Part shown: piece after piece, positions 9,290-18,006 of the stretch
Layout: every line of letters starts with the position of its first letter
How positions within the stretch are numbered: position 1 is the stretch's first letter
From: Granulicella sp.
GTDB taxonomy: Bacteria; Acidobacteriota; Terriglobia; Terriglobales; Acidobacteriaceae
Length of the DNA stretch: 51,465 nt
Direction of reading: 5' to 3'
Assembly (NCBI GenBank): GCA_003132145.1
Contig: PKWU01000067.1
Location: forward strand, 1-51,465
The notes under the pieces: model-generated
What the model was told of the DNA's origin: nothing
The model's input: the letters and a program-made list of their open reading frames with translations, nothing else
Database searches by the model: none
Made by a program: the position numbers and the translations under genes

Positions 9290-10861
9290 ATGAATCACTC
9301 GCAGACTAAAGTCGCCTCGATTCTCTCCATTGCCGCGCTCGCGCTCGCCGCGTGCCTCGCAACCATCGCCCTGCCAACGCAAGCCTCGGCGCAGAGCGCA
9401 GCCCAGCCGCAGCACACGCTGGCCACGCCACTGCCTCTCTCCGGCCGCGCCGGCAACAGCGGCTCCGTCACCGCCATCGAGGCGCCCATCGCCGGGACCA
9501 CCAACAGCGTCACCACCATCAATCCATCGGTGCAGATTCAGGGCCCTTACACCGGCAGTTCTTCGAGCACGGCCAAGCTCCCCTTCAACGGCAAGCTCTC
9601 TCTGCGCGACGCCGTCGAGCGTGGCCTCAACTTTAACCTCGGCGCGACCAACCTCAACCGCGCCGTGCGCCAGGCCCAGGGACAGAGCGAGATCGCACGC
9701 AGCGCGCTGCTTCCCAACGTCAGCGGCTATCTCGCCGAATCGCTGCAACAGGCCAACCTCGCCGCCGAGGGTCTGCGCATCCACATTCCCATCCCCGGCT
9801 TCACCTTCCCCACCACCGTCGGCCCGTACAACAACATCGACCTGCGCGGCAACGTCACGCAGTCGGTTGTCGATCTCACCGCATGGAACAACTTCCGCGC
9901 GTCCAGCGAAGAGGTCCACGCCGAGCAGTTCTCCGCCCGCGATGCACGAGACGCCGTCGTCCTTGCGGTTTGTGGCGAGTATCTCCAGATCATCGCAACC
10001 AGGGAGCGCGTCGCCTCCGCCCACGCCCAGCTCGACACCGCAACCGCTCTCTTCCAGCAGACGCAGCAGAAGCGCGCCGTCGGCCTTTCACCGCAGATCG
10101 ACGTCGACCGCAGCGAAGTCGAGCAGCTCACCCAGCAGCAGCGCGTCATCTCGCTCGAAACCGAACTGGCCAAGCAGAAGATCGCGCTCGCACGCAGCAT
10201 CGGTCTTCCGCCCAATGACGCCTACGACCTCACCGACGAGGTGCCCTTCGCCGCCGCGCCCTCGCTCACCCTCGATGACGCCATCCATCAGGCCCTCGAT
10301 CGCCGCGCCGACATCAAAGCCGCCGAGGCGCAGGTCCGTGCCGCCCAGCGCGCGCTCTCCGCCGCACACGACGAGCGCCTGCCATCGCTCTCCATCAACG
10401 GAAACTACGGCGCCATCGGCACCAACCCCGCGCAGGCCAGCGCAACGTTTTCCGCCGCCGCCACGCTCAGCATTCCCATCTGGCAGGGAGGCCGCACCGA
10501 GGGCGACATCAAATCCGCCCAGGCCACGCTCGCCCAGCGCCAGTCCGAACTGGACGACCTCAAGGGCCAGGTGGAGAGCGATGTGCGCAACGCTTTTCTC
10601 GATCTAGAGGCCGCAACCAGCCAGGTCAAGCTGGCCCAGCGAAACCTTCAGGTCAACAAGGAGACGCTCGACCTCACGCGCCAGCGCTTCGACGCAGGAG
10701 TCACAGACAACGTCGAAGTCGTCCAGGCGCAGGAGTCGCTCTCCTCCGCCGATCTTGATGTGATCAACAGCGTCTTCGCCCACAACGTCGCCAAGCTCAG
10801 CGTGGCCCGCGCCGTTGCCAGCGCCGCCGACAGCTTGCAGCAGTTCCTGACTCTCCAATAG
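9290..10861 (+). CDS. TolC-family outer membrane efflux channel
   Basis: A 523-residue outer membrane factor. The signal peptide ends near SAQSAAQ (about residue 35). After a low-complexity N-terminal stretch, the two TolC repeats begin at LSLRDAVERGLNFN and LTLDDAIHQALDRRADIKAAEAQV, each with long Ala/Gln-rich helices and short beta segments (ISIPIWQGGRTEGDIK). It follows the last permease by 18 bp and closes the operon, giving a complete inner membrane-periplasm-outer membrane exporter. The substrate cannot be inferred; related operons export drugs, dyes or bile-salt-like compounds. Confidence 0.93.
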   Translation: MNHSQTKVASILSIAALALAACLATIALPTQASAQSAAQPQHTLATPLPLSGRAGNSGSVTAIEAPIAGTTNSVTTINPSVQIQGPYTGSSSSTAKLPFNGKLSLRDAVERGLNFNLGATNLNRAVRQAQGQSEIARSALLPNVSGYLAESLQQANLAAEGLRIHIPIPGFTFPTTVGPYNNIDLRGNVTQSVVDLTAWNNFRASSEEVHAEQFSARDARDAVVLAVCGEYLQIIATRERVASAHAQLDTATALFQQTQQKRAVGLSPQIDVDRSEVEQLTQQQRVISLETELAKQKIALARSIGLPPNDAYDLTDEVPFAAAPSLTLDDAIHQALDRRADIKAAEAQVRAAQRALSAAHDERLPSLSINGNYGAIGTNPAQASATFSAAATLSIPIWQGGRTEGDIKSAQATLAQRQSELDDLKGQVESDVRNAFLDLEAATSQVKLAQRNLQVNKETLDLTRQRFDAGVTDNVEVVQAQESLSSADLDVINSVFAHNVAKLSVARAVASAADSLQQFLTLQ

Positions 10862-10936
10862 CGCCTGCACTTGGAAATCTCGTACAGTGCTTGTTTTGAA
10901 TAGACCTTCCCTGGCTGGCATTGCGCTCAGCGCAGA

Positions 10937-11095
10937 CTATTTTTCTTGCTCCTGTGCCGGAGCACTCTTCGGCTCGGCGGGCTTGCGCCACGTCGGCGGC
11001 TCCGTCGAGCTCTTCGCCTTGGGCCGCGTGTCTTCCGGGCTCGATATTCCAACCAGCCGAAGCAACGTTCCCAGCGCACGCATGAGAGGATTCAT
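10937..11095 (-). CDS. Small hypothetical protein, 52 aa
   Basis: Start MNPLMRALGTLLRLVGI is chosen because AGGAG stands 9 bases upstream on the minus strand. An amphipathic or hydrophobic N-terminal helix is followed by a Pro/Lys/Glu-rich tail (PEDTRPKAKSSTEPPTWRKP). It lies between the convergent end of the TolC gene and the divergent DUF481 gene, in a gap otherwise empty. No family recognised; the good ribosome site is the main support. Confidence 0.5.
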   Translation of the reverse strand: MNPLMRALGTLLRLVGISSPEDTRPKAKSSTEPPTWRKPAEPKSAPAQEQEK

Positions 11096-11136
11096 AGTCG
11101 ATGGCTCCTGAAACAAAGCTACGCTATCCTTAATGG

Positions 11137-12324
11137 ATGAGCTTCTTCGCGCTGCGCAACAAAAAATCCACCCGCCGTACAATCTCCCTTCTCGCAGCCA
11201 TTCTCTTTACCGCAGCGGCCTCTTTCACCGCACCTCACGCCCGCGCGCAGGTGAAGGCTCCCAAGCCCCCGCCCGACCTCATCGTCTTCACCAACGGCGA
11301 CCAGTTGACCGGCACTCTCGAGCGCGGCATCGGCAGCTCCATCGTCTTCAAGAGCGACGTGGCCGGCGAGATCACCGTCTCACTGGACAAGGTCAGGTTG
11401 CTGCGTTCCAGCGGCAGCTTCGCTGTCCTCGGCAAGAACGCTCCGGTTAGCCGCAAGGCGGTCACGCCGGGGACCATCCAATACAGCGACAAGAAGTTGA
11501 CCGTCACAACTCCCCAGGGCGCAGTCGAAACCTTGCCGGAGAACCATATCGCCTACATCATCGACCAGCCGACCTACCACCACGAGCTGGAGAAGAAGCC
11601 GGGTCTGCTCTACGGATGGAACGGCAACGTCCATGGCGGCGCCACCGTCGTGCGCTCCACCGACAACGGAACCACTTACACCGCCGGAGTCTCGCTGGTG
11701 CGCGCCATTCCCGCCGTGCCCTTCCTGCCCGCGCGCAACCGCACCAGCTTCGATCTGCAGGAGACCTACGGAAAGCTCACCTCGCCGGTCATTCCCCAGA
11801 CCACGCCGCCCTCGCCGCCCTCGGTCGCGCTCACCAGCATCTTCCACAGCCAAGCCGAGCGCGACGAGTACTTCTCCCCGCAGTTCTTCGCCCTCGCCCA
11901 GACCAGCTTCGATCACAACTACGCGCAGGGCCTCGACCTGCAACAGGTCTACGGCGGTGGCATCGGATGGACCACCCTCAAGAACGGCCGTCAGCAGATG
12001 GACGTCAAGGCCGACCTGCACTACGAGGAGCAGGACTTCCAGACTGCCTCCAGCAATCAGGAACTCATCGGCTCCACGCTCGCCGAGGCCTACCACCGAA
12101 CCATGCCGCGCAAGCTGGTCTTCACCGAATCGGCCAGCATCCAGCCCGCCTGGAACAACTCCAGTGCCTACTCCGCAAACGCTCTGCTGGGGCTCGTGAT
12201 GCCCGTCTTCAAGCGCCTCGGCCTCACCGTCACCTCCACCGACAACTTCCTCAACGACCCCTCCGCCGGCTACAAGAAAAACAGCTTCCAGTTCGTCACC
12301 GCCGCATCCTATTCGTTGAAGTAA
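11137..12324 (+). CDS. DUF481-type outer membrane protein
   Basis: A 395-residue exported protein. The signal peptide ends at HARAQ (about residue 38). The N-terminal soluble part has the pattern DLIVFTNGDQLTGTLERG and VAGEITVSLDKVRLLRS, seen in proteins with a DUF481 (YdiY-like) barrel. The rest is a beta-rich domain with alternating aromatic strands ending in YSLK, typical of an outer membrane barrel. TATCCT at 11125-11130 ends 6 bases before this ATG and no Shine-Dalgarno sequence is seen, so the transcript may be leaderless. Convergent with the following cytochrome gene, 11 bp apart. Function in the family is unclear. Confidence 0.8.
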   Translation: MSFFALRNKKSTRRTISLLAAILFTAAASFTAPHARAQVKAPKPPPDLIVFTNGDQLTGTLERGIGSSIVFKSDVAGEITVSLDKVRLLRSSGSFAVLGKNAPVSRKAVTPGTIQYSDKKLTVTTPQGAVETLPENHIAYIIDQPTYHHELEKKPGLLYGWNGNVHGGATVVRSTDNGTTYTAGVSLVRAIPAVPFLPARNRTSFDLQETYGKLTSPVIPQTTPPSPPSVALTSIFHSQAERDEYFSPQFFALAQTSFDHNYAQGLDLQQVYGGGIGWTTLKNGRQQMDVKADLHYEEQDFQTASSNQELIGSTLAEAYHRTMPRKLVFTESASIQPAWNNSSAYSANALLGLVMPVFKRLGLTVTSTDNFLNDPSAGYKKNSFQFVTAASYSLK

Positions 12325-12335
12325 ACGGGACTCGA

Positions 12336-12887
12336 CTACGGCGTAGTCAGAATCTTCATCACTGGGTCGGGCAACTGCTGGTCCGCGTTCTTCAGCAGCA
12401 GCGTCACCTGCCACATCTGCGTGTCCGTCAGCACATGGTTGAACGCGGGCATTCCGGTCAGCCGAATCCCATTGGCCACCTTCCAGTAGGTCTCGCCCGG
12501 CTCGTCGTCGCTCACGCCCACCACATTGCCCTTGGCGTGCTTCTTCCATAGTTGCGGTGCCGTGGGATACATATACTTCGCGAAATCCACATCGTGCCCC
12601 GGCGTGCCATGGCATCCGGCGCACTGTGCGCGATATACATGCGCGCCGCCCTCGAAGGCGTCCTCGTCGGTGCCGAACGGCGCGGGCTGCATATGGCTTG
12701 CGATGCGCGCCTTCAGCGGCGCGCTCACAATCGCCTTCTCGAACGGGAACGGCTTGTCGGCGGTCGCCACCGGCACCGGGCCCCATCGCAGATACGCCGC
12801 CGCGCCGCCCGCCACCACTGCCAGGCCCAGCAGAAACCCCAGAAAAACCTTGCCTCCTCCTCCGCCCGAAGCTCTGCTCTTCGCCAT
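12336..12887 (-). CDS. Membrane-anchored c-type cytochrome, one haem
   Basis: A 183-residue protein. The start at 12887 (MAKSRASGG) has GAGG upstream; a longer frame to 12920 is possible. A Gly-rich N-terminus precedes one uncleaved membrane span (VFLGFLLGLAVVAGGAAAYL), then a periplasmic cytochrome domain with one haem site CAGCH and a probable distal ligand in RLTGMPAFNHVLTD. Class I cytochrome fold of the cbb3-like type. Likely carries electrons in the periplasm. It stands alone, divergent from an outer membrane protein and convergent with the DUF481 gene, so its partner is unknown. Confidence 0.9.
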   Translation of the reverse strand: MAKSRASGGGGGKVFLGFLLGLAVVAGGAAAYLRWGPVPVATADKPFPFEKAIVSAPLKARIASHMQPAPFGTDEDAFEGGAHVYRAQCAGCHGTPGHDVDFAKYMYPTAPQLWKKHAKGNVVGVSDDEPGETYWKVANGIRLTGMPAFNHVLTDTQMWQVTLLLKNADQQLPDPVMKILTTP

Positions 12888-13030
12888 GGAATCCTCGCCT
12901 TCTCGTCCTCGCCGCGCCATAGAGCCGCGTTGGATGTTCTAATAGGGAAGTGGCTGCCGGCGGACAACTCCGTCGCGCCGACCTCGCCTCCAACGAGCTC
13001 AAAAAATGGAGGCGACCGCAGGAGCTCTCG

Positions 13031-13741
13031 TTGATCTTTCGTTCGCCGTCCCGTTTCTCTCGTAGCATACAGGCTTTGGCAGCAGTTTTGATGGTCGTCG
13101 CACTCTCGGCATCCTCCGCTCTCGCGCAGAACGCGCGCCGCACCGGTCGCGAGACCAACGCCAACCGCAAGGCCCGCATCGCCCGCCAGATCGCCGACAC
13201 CTACACCCATCGCTGGGAGGTCGCCGGCGGCGGCGGCTGGCTCCGCTTCCGCTCCGGAGAGATCAACCAGAAGAACAGCGAGATTGCTTTCTGGATGAAC
13301 ACCACCTACTACTTCAACCGCAACCTCGGCCTCACCGGCGAGCTGCGCGGCGACTACGGCAACGCCAAGATTCAGAACTACAACCAATTCGCGTCCCTCG
13401 TCGGTCGCCCGCAGATCTCCGAGTATCCCTTCCTCGCCGGCCCCACCTATCGCTTCCGCCTGCGCCAGAAGACCGCCCTCAGCGCCTTCGTCCTCGGCGG
13501 CACAGCCATCGGCAAGTTCGACGGCGACCTCCATGACCATACCGCGGCCGATCTCGGCCTCTGGCCCTCCACCAGCGCGCGCCCGGCCTTCTCCCTCGGC
13601 GGCAGCCTCGACCTCAACCTCTACCCCAACCTCGCCTTCCGCATCACGCCAAGCTACACCGCCACCACCTTCGGCGGAACGGTGGAGAACAACGCCGGCT
13701 TCGAGATGGGCGTCGTCTACCGCTTCGGCCGCCAGAAGTAG
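13031..13741 (+). CDS. Outer membrane beta-barrel protein
   Basis: A 236-residue OmpA/OprF-like barrel without a peptidoglycan domain. TTG 13031 is preferred: AGGAG lies 6 bases upstream and it gives a signal peptide ending SSALAQ. A longer frame from GTG 12950 would add a charged non-signal leader. The mature part alternates aromatic and polar residues in strands (YYFNRNLGLTGELRGDYG, TYRFRLRQ) and ends in the barrel-typical VVYRFGRQK. Probably a small porin-like or structural barrel; the ligand is unknown. Confidence 0.8.
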   Translation: MIFRSPSRFSRSIQALAAVLMVVALSASSALAQNARRTGRETNANRKARIARQIADTYTHRWEVAGGGGWLRFRSGEINQKNSEIAFWMNTTYYFNRNLGLTGELRGDYGNAKIQNYNQFASLVGRPQISEYPFLAGPTYRFRLRQKTALSAFVLGGTAIGKFDGDLHDHTAADLGLWPSTSARPAFSLGGSLDLNLYPNLAFRITPSYTATTFGGTVENNAGFEMGVVYRFGRQK

Positions 13742-13755
13742 CTCGGACGGAAGGA

Positions 13756-13771
13756 CACGGGTTCACCCGTG
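13756..13771. repeat. Palindrome CACGGGTTCACCCGTG
   Basis: 7-bp arms CACGGGT and ACCCGTG around a TC centre. The same palindrome with longer arms occurs at 49962-49981 as part of a two-hairpin element; here the second hairpin is not seen. Confidence 0.65.
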
Positions 13772-13829
13772 CCGCATGTTGCTTCAATCCCTTGTGTAGT
13801 CATTCTCACGCAGCCACCCGCAAGCCGTC

Positions 13830-13848
13830 ATTCTGGCGAAGCCAGAAT
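13830..13848. repeat. Intergenic hairpin ATTCTGGC-GAA-GCCAGAAT
   Basis: Perfect 8-bp stem with a 3-base loop, preceded by GTC. It resembles the GTCATCC-type repeat found inside polA at 21856. It lies between the barrel protein gene and fumarase. Confidence 0.55.
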
Positions 13849-13918
13849 CTCTGTATTTGCCTTTCGGGACCGCGATACATCTACCGTGAAAACGCCATAG
13901 AATGATGCGGAGGCCTCT

Positions 13919-15457
13919 ATGACCATCATCCGCCAGGACGACGTAATCCGCTCCGTAGCCGACGCGCTGCAATACATCAGCTTCTATCACCCGGTCGACT
14001 ACATCGCCAACCTCGCCCGCGCGTACGAGCACGAGCAGTCGCACGCCGCCAAGGACGCCATCGCGCAGATCCTCATCAACTCCCGCATGTGCGCCGAGGG
14101 CCATCGTCCCATCTGCCAGGACACCGGCATCGTCACCGCCTTCGTCAAGGTCGGTATGGAGGTCCAGTGGGCGCCCTCCGCCACCCACGGCATGATGTCC
14201 CTCCAGCAGATGATCGACCAGGGCACGCGCGAGGCGTGGCTCAACCCCGACAATCTCCTCCGCCCCAGCATCCTCGCCGACCCGGCATTCACCCGCAAGA
14301 ACACCGGCGACAACACCCCCGCCATGGTCGTCGTCGAGCTGGTCGAAGGCAGCAGCCTCGACATCACCGTCGCCAGCAAGGGCGGTGGCAGCGAAGCGAA
14401 GGCCAAGTTCGCCATGCTCAACCCCACCGACTCCCTCGCCGACTGGGTCGTCCGCACCGTCCCCACCATGGGCGCCGGCTGGTGCCCGCCGGGAATGCTC
14501 GGCATCGGCATCGGAGGCACCGCCGAAAAATCCATGGTCCTCGCCAAAGAGTCGCTCATGGCCCCCATCGACATGCACGAACTCATCCAGCGCGGCCCAC
14601 AAACCAATATCGAGAAACTCCGCATCGAGCTATATAACCGCATCAACCAGCTCGGCATCGGCGCGCAGGGCCTGGGCGGACTCACCACCGTCCTCGACGT
14701 CAAGATCCTGGACTGCCCCACCCACGCGGCGAATCTGCCGGTTGCGATGATTCCCAACTGCGCCGCCACGCGCCATCTGCACATCCGGCTCGATGGCTCG
14801 GGGCCGGTCGCTGTCGCCCCGCCCTCGCTCGACGCCTGGCCAAAGCTCACCTACGCTCCGCAGAACGCCCGCCGCGTCAATCTCGCCACCGTCACCCGCG
14901 AAGACATCCAGACCTGGAAGCCCGGCGAAGTCATCCTGCTCACCGGCTCGCTGCTCACCGGCCGCGACGCCGCGCACAAGCGCCTCACCGACATGCTCAA
15001 CCGCGGCGAAACCCTCCCCGTCGACCTGCGCGGCCGCTTCCTCTACTACGTCGGCCCGGTCCAGGCCGTCGGCGACGAGGCAGTCGGGCCCGCCGGCCCC
15101 ACCACCGCCACGCGCATGGACAAGTTCACCCGCCAGGTCCTCGCCTCTACGGGTCTCCTGGGAATGATCGGCAAGGCCGAGCGCGGGCCAGAAGCCATCG
15201 CCGCCATCCGCGAATTCCACTCCGTCTACCTCATCGCCGTCGGCGGCGCGGCCTACCTCATCTCCAAGGCCATCCACTCCGCCCGCGTCCTCGCCTTCGC
15301 CGACCTCGGCATGGAAGCGATTTATGAATTTGAGGTGACAGACATGCCCGTCACCGTCGCCGTCGACTCGCTCGGCACCAGCGTCCACACCACCGGCCCC
15401 GCCGAGTGGCAATCCCGCATCGCCCAGCACCTACCCAACACCGCCATCCTGCAATGA
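13919..15457 (+). CDS. fumA: Class I (iron-sulfur) fumarate hydratase, alpha and beta regions fused
   Basis: A 512-residue enzyme converting fumarate to malate in the citric acid cycle. The N-terminal alpha region has the Fe-S cysteine motif RPICQDTG (~66) and further cysteines in GAGWCPPGMLG and KILDCPTH; the C-terminal beta region has GSLLTGRDAAHKRL and GPTTATRMD. Length and order match single-chain E. coli FumA/FumB; some bacteria split these into two genes. GGAGG at 13909-13913 marks the start. Oxygen-sensitive [4Fe-4S] cofactor expected. It stands alone, just before the restriction-modification island. Confidence 0.95.
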   Translation: MTIIRQDDVIRSVADALQYISFYHPVDYIANLARAYEHEQSHAAKDAIAQILINSRMCAEGHRPICQDTGIVTAFVKVGMEVQWAPSATHGMMSLQQMIDQGTREAWLNPDNLLRPSILADPAFTRKNTGDNTPAMVVVELVEGSSLDITVASKGGGSEAKAKFAMLNPTDSLADWVVRTVPTMGAGWCPPGMLGIGIGGTAEKSMVLAKESLMAPIDMHELIQRGPQTNIEKLRIELYNRINQLGIGAQGLGGLTTVLDVKILDCPTHAANLPVAMIPNCAATRHLHIRLDGSGPVAVAPPSLDAWPKLTYAPQNARRVNLATVTREDIQTWKPGEVILLTGSLLTGRDAAHKRLTDMLNRGETLPVDLRGRFLYYVGPVQAVGDEAVGPAGPTTATRMDKFTRQVLASTGLLGMIGKAERGPEAIAAIREFHSVYLIAVGGAAYLISKAIHSARVLAFADLGMEAIYEFEVTDMPVTVAVDSLGTSVHTTGPAEWQSRIAQHLPNTAILQ

Positions 15458-15510
15458 TTGTCGGGACAGGCTCAGAGGTCAGTGGTTTTAACGTCAATTT
15501 TTGTCGGTAT

Positions 15511-16260
15511 TTAGCTTCGGGCTATGATCCGTCCAGCCGGATAATCGTCTTCTTTTTCCTTGTAAAGGATTATCCGCCCAGCTAAAGCAGTTGCCTGCCA
15601 TCCCTTCGGCAACTCAGAAACCACTGCGGTCAATAGCTTCCGCGTTGAAATCGGGACTTTGGAAAGCGTCAACTTCTTGCCCTCAAAGTCTGGGTGTGCT
15701 CCTGAATTCTTGACTCGCAGGGTGTATGGCAATGCCTTACGAAGGGCCTGTAGTGCGTTTGCTACGGATGTCGGACCGGAAAGCCCAAGGGAAATATTCT
15801 CGTCTAAATTGATCGGATACAAAACATCGAAGCTATTTGCTTTGGCTCTGGTTTTGTCCCTATTCCTGCCGGGGTCGTTTGATCCAAAACCGCTGTTGTT
15901 CCAGCTAACCGAGGAGTGCCCCTTGTAGTGTTTGATTAGCTGAGTTTCCAGATCCATCGCGGTAAAAACAAATACCCGTACCGCCTTGAATGAAACATCT
16001 GAGATTTTCAAATTACTACGGTGTTGAATCGTCCAAGCATGTCGGGCCAGTCGTTTTGCCAAACCCGATTCCGAATCCGTCTTGCCAATGTATACAATCT
16101 CCCCACCCAGTATTAGCTGGTATACACCCTGTGCCTCTGGAATCCGAGTGACATTATCAAGGCTGAGAGTTGCACCTTCCATGCTGTCAAATGCGACCAC
16201 CATACTTGCCAGAAGTGCGTCAGGAAGATCGAATTCAAACTCCAGAAACCCAGGAATCAC
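15511..16260 (-). CDS. Eco29kI-like GIY-YIG type II restriction endonuclease
   Basis: A 249-residue nuclease, last gene of a minus-strand restriction-modification operon. The GIY-YIG core is clear: G45-V46-Y47 and Y57-I58-G59, then R70/R73, H74, E105 and N121/N122, so the catalytic set appears complete. GFGSNDPG (124-131) after the Asn is a signature of the Eco29kI group, whose known members cut CCGCGG. The C-terminal ~100 residues are extra relative to Eco29kI and may alter specificity. GTG start overlaps the methyltransferase stop by 4 bases (GTGA). More AT-rich than flanking genes, suggesting transfer. Confidence 0.85.
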   Translation of the reverse strand: MIPGFLEFEFDLPDALLASMVVAFDSMEGATLSLDNVTRIPEAQGVYQLILGGEIVYIGKTDSESGLAKRLARHAWTIQHRSNLKISDVSFKAVRVFVFTAMDLETQLIKHYKGHSSVSWNNSGFGSNDPGRNRDKTRAKANSFDVLYPINLDENISLGLSGPTSVANALQALRKALPYTLRVKNSGAHPDFEGKKLTLSKVPISTRKLLTAVVSELPKGWQATALAGRIILYKEKEDDYPAGRIIARS

Positions 16261-17438
16261 TGAACATACCCCGCACGGGAAGGAGTTTTCAGTTGTGACA
16301 AGACGCTGCTACCAACCACTTCGGCCAAGTCAACTGGTACTGCATTTCCCAACTGCCTCATCGTCTCAGACCAAGAACAAGTAAAAACAAACTCATCGGG
16401 GAAGGTCTGTAGCCGAGCAGCCTCCCGCATAGTGAAATATCGAACGGAACCGTTCGCATGAGCAATCATATTCTCGCCCCCAGGAACACCATGAACTCCC
16501 GCCTTAAGCGCCTTGGCCGGTTCATCGAGTCGACTACCCGTGTGCCCCGGATAGATGCGAGCTCCGGGCTGATAGAGATGTCCAGTAATCGCCGCATTTG
16601 AGTGTTTCGTCATTTCTGGAGTGGCAAGGTCGGTGATTGCGTCTCTGACGGTCTTCCACGGAAGTTCATTAGGAGCAAACATATCTTCGCTGGCTATTCC
16701 GGCATCACGAGTAGCGTAAAATCTCTGTGATTTAGAGATGCGATGACGATCCCAGTACGAACCGTGAGAACTTTGATCCCAGAGTAGCGACTCCCGTGAG
16801 TGGGTGGCCGTCGGGAAATTCCATTCGATCCCCAAATCACCGCGAAACCCAACAAAAAAAACCCGTTCGCGCTTTTGTGGAACCCCAAAATCAGCAGCAT
16901 TTAGCACTCGCGTAACCACTCGATAATGCAGCCCGATCGTCGACGCCGACGTATGAATCCTCTCCAGCCTGGCGAAGTGTTCAGGCCAAGACTCGTCAGC
17001 GGTCAGTTCAATCTCCGGGTGCTGAAGCTGGAGTCTAATGTATTCAAAGTAATTGCGGAAACGATCTCTGGTCAGGCCCTTCACGTTCTCAAAGATGAAA
17101 GCAGAAGGACGGATTTGGCGAACCGCGCGAACGGCTTGGGGGAACATATCACGACTGTCTTCGTGCGCCCTGTGTTTGCCGCCTAGAGAAAATGGCTGAC
17201 ACGGTGGGCCACCAGATACCAGATCAAGCTTGTCCTCAAAAGCGTGGAAGTTGACATCACACACATCACTCCCGACCAACTTCCAACTGCGCATAGACTT
17301 CGCCCCGCGCTTGGAGTTCTCGCGAATCGTATTGCAGCAGTCAACATCCCTTTCGATCACACCGACCGGATGAAATCCAGCAGCATGAAGCCCCAACCCC
17401 AGACCCCCAGCACCGGCAAACAGTTCAAGCGATCTCAT
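16257..17438 (-). CDS. DNA (cytosine-5)-methyltransferase
   Basis: A 393-residue C5 methylase. Motif I FAGAGGLGLG (7-16), catalytic PCQ motif SGGPPCQPFS with C80, ENV motif FIFENVKGL (117-119), motif VIII VPQKRERVFFVGF, and motifs IX/X (MREAARLQTFPDEF, QLGNAVPVDLAE) are in normal order. A variable target-recognition region lies between VIII and IX. It protects host sites from the downstream nuclease by methylating cytosine at C5. Its start overlaps the vsr 3' end by 14 bases and its stop overlaps the nuclease start, so the three genes form one operon. Confidence 0.96.
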   Translation of the reverse strand: MRSLELFAGAGGLGLGLHAAGFHPVGVIERDVDCCNTIRENSKRGAKSMRSWKLVGSDVCDVNFHAFEDKLDLVSGGPPCQPFSLGGKHRAHEDSRDMFPQAVRAVRQIRPSAFIFENVKGLTRDRFRNYFEYIRLQLQHPEIELTADESWPEHFARLERIHTSASTIGLHYRVVTRVLNAADFGVPQKRERVFFVGFRGDLGIEWNFPTATHSRESLLWDQSSHGSYWDRHRISKSQRFYATRDAGIASEDMFAPNELPWKTVRDAITDLATPEMTKHSNAAITGHLYQPGARIYPGHTGSRLDEPAKALKAGVHGVPGGENMIAHANGSVRYFTMREAARLQTFPDEFVFTCSWSETMRQLGNAVPVDLAEVVGSSVLSQLKTPSRAGYVQ

Positions 17439-17850
17439 ACTCTAAAAAATACCTCAAACGTCGCCTGAGTGCGTCAAAATTCTTCATTTCGCACTCCCAA
17501 ACCTCAAGAATTGACCAACCCGCTTTGCGGAGGGACCTCTTGATCGTCTGATCTCTCAAACGGTTGCCCTCCAGTTTGGATTGCCAGAACTCTACGCGAC
17601 TCTTTGGCAGTCTCGCCAACGTACATGTCTTTTTCCGATGTCGATGCCAGAAACAACCATGGACGAGAATCACCTTTCGCAATCTGGGAAAAACCAGATC
17701 AGGCTTACCCGGTAAGGTTTTCACGTGCAAGCGGTATCGAAACCCCATCGAATGCACTATTCGACGCACAACCAGCTCCGGGCCAGTATCGGTTCCCCGG
17801 ATGAGGGCCATCCTTTCGCTCCGACCCTGTCTTGTCAACGTGTCAACCAT
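17425..17850 (-). CDS. vsr: Very short patch repair endonuclease Vsr
   Basis: A 141-residue mismatch nuclease that nicks beside T:G mispairs produced when 5-methylcytosine deaminates. E25, D51 (PGKPDLVFP), H64 and H69 (VHGCFWHRH) fall at the same numbers as the E. coli active site; C66, C76 and C120 are available for zinc. First gene of the vsr-methylase-nuclease operon, where it repairs damage caused by its own methylase. The next plus-strand feature upstream is a dispersed repeat at 17881. Confidence 0.95.
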   Translation of the reverse strand: MVDTLTRQGRSERMALIRGTDTGPELVVRRIVHSMGFRYRLHVKTLPGKPDLVFPRLRKVILVHGCFWHRHRKKTCTLARLPKSRVEFWQSKLEGNRLRDQTIKRSLRKAGWSILEVWECEMKNFDALRRRLRYFLEYEIA

Positions 17851-17880
17851 GTCGATTATGATGCTACCGCTTCACGCATG

Positions 17881-17972
17881 CCGGGTGCCCCAACTCTCGA
17901 TTCTGAGATGGGAGCATCGCGCGAAGGCGCGACCGGGGTCCCCGGCGAGCGGACTTGGCGTGCTGGGGTGGG
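17881..17972. repeat. Dispersed GGGTGCCCCA composite repeat, copy 2
   Basis: First half: GGGTGCCCCAACTCTCGATT and onward to 17921, with hairpin arms CCCA..TCTC / GAGA.TGGG; this 39-base part is 37/39 identical to 19412-19450. Second half: GGGGTCCCCGGCGAGC then GCTGGGGT, also found at 24101-24130. Lies between vsr and the 3' end of the HigA-like gene. Confidence 0.8.
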
Positions 17973-18006
17973 CGACCGCTCCCGCTCCTCCACTCTTCGA
18001 GACGCT

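Noticed and set aside
11380..13200. Minus-strand open frame of 606 codons
   Set aside because: It spans the DUF481 gene, the cytochrome gene in another frame and the barrel protein; its protein is low-complexity Gly/Val/Asp/Arg-rich, the usual shadow of GC-rich coding DNA.
16926..17186. Plus-strand frame inside the methyltransferase gene
   Set aside because: Opposite strand carries all ten C5-methylase motifs; this frame has no motif or start signal.
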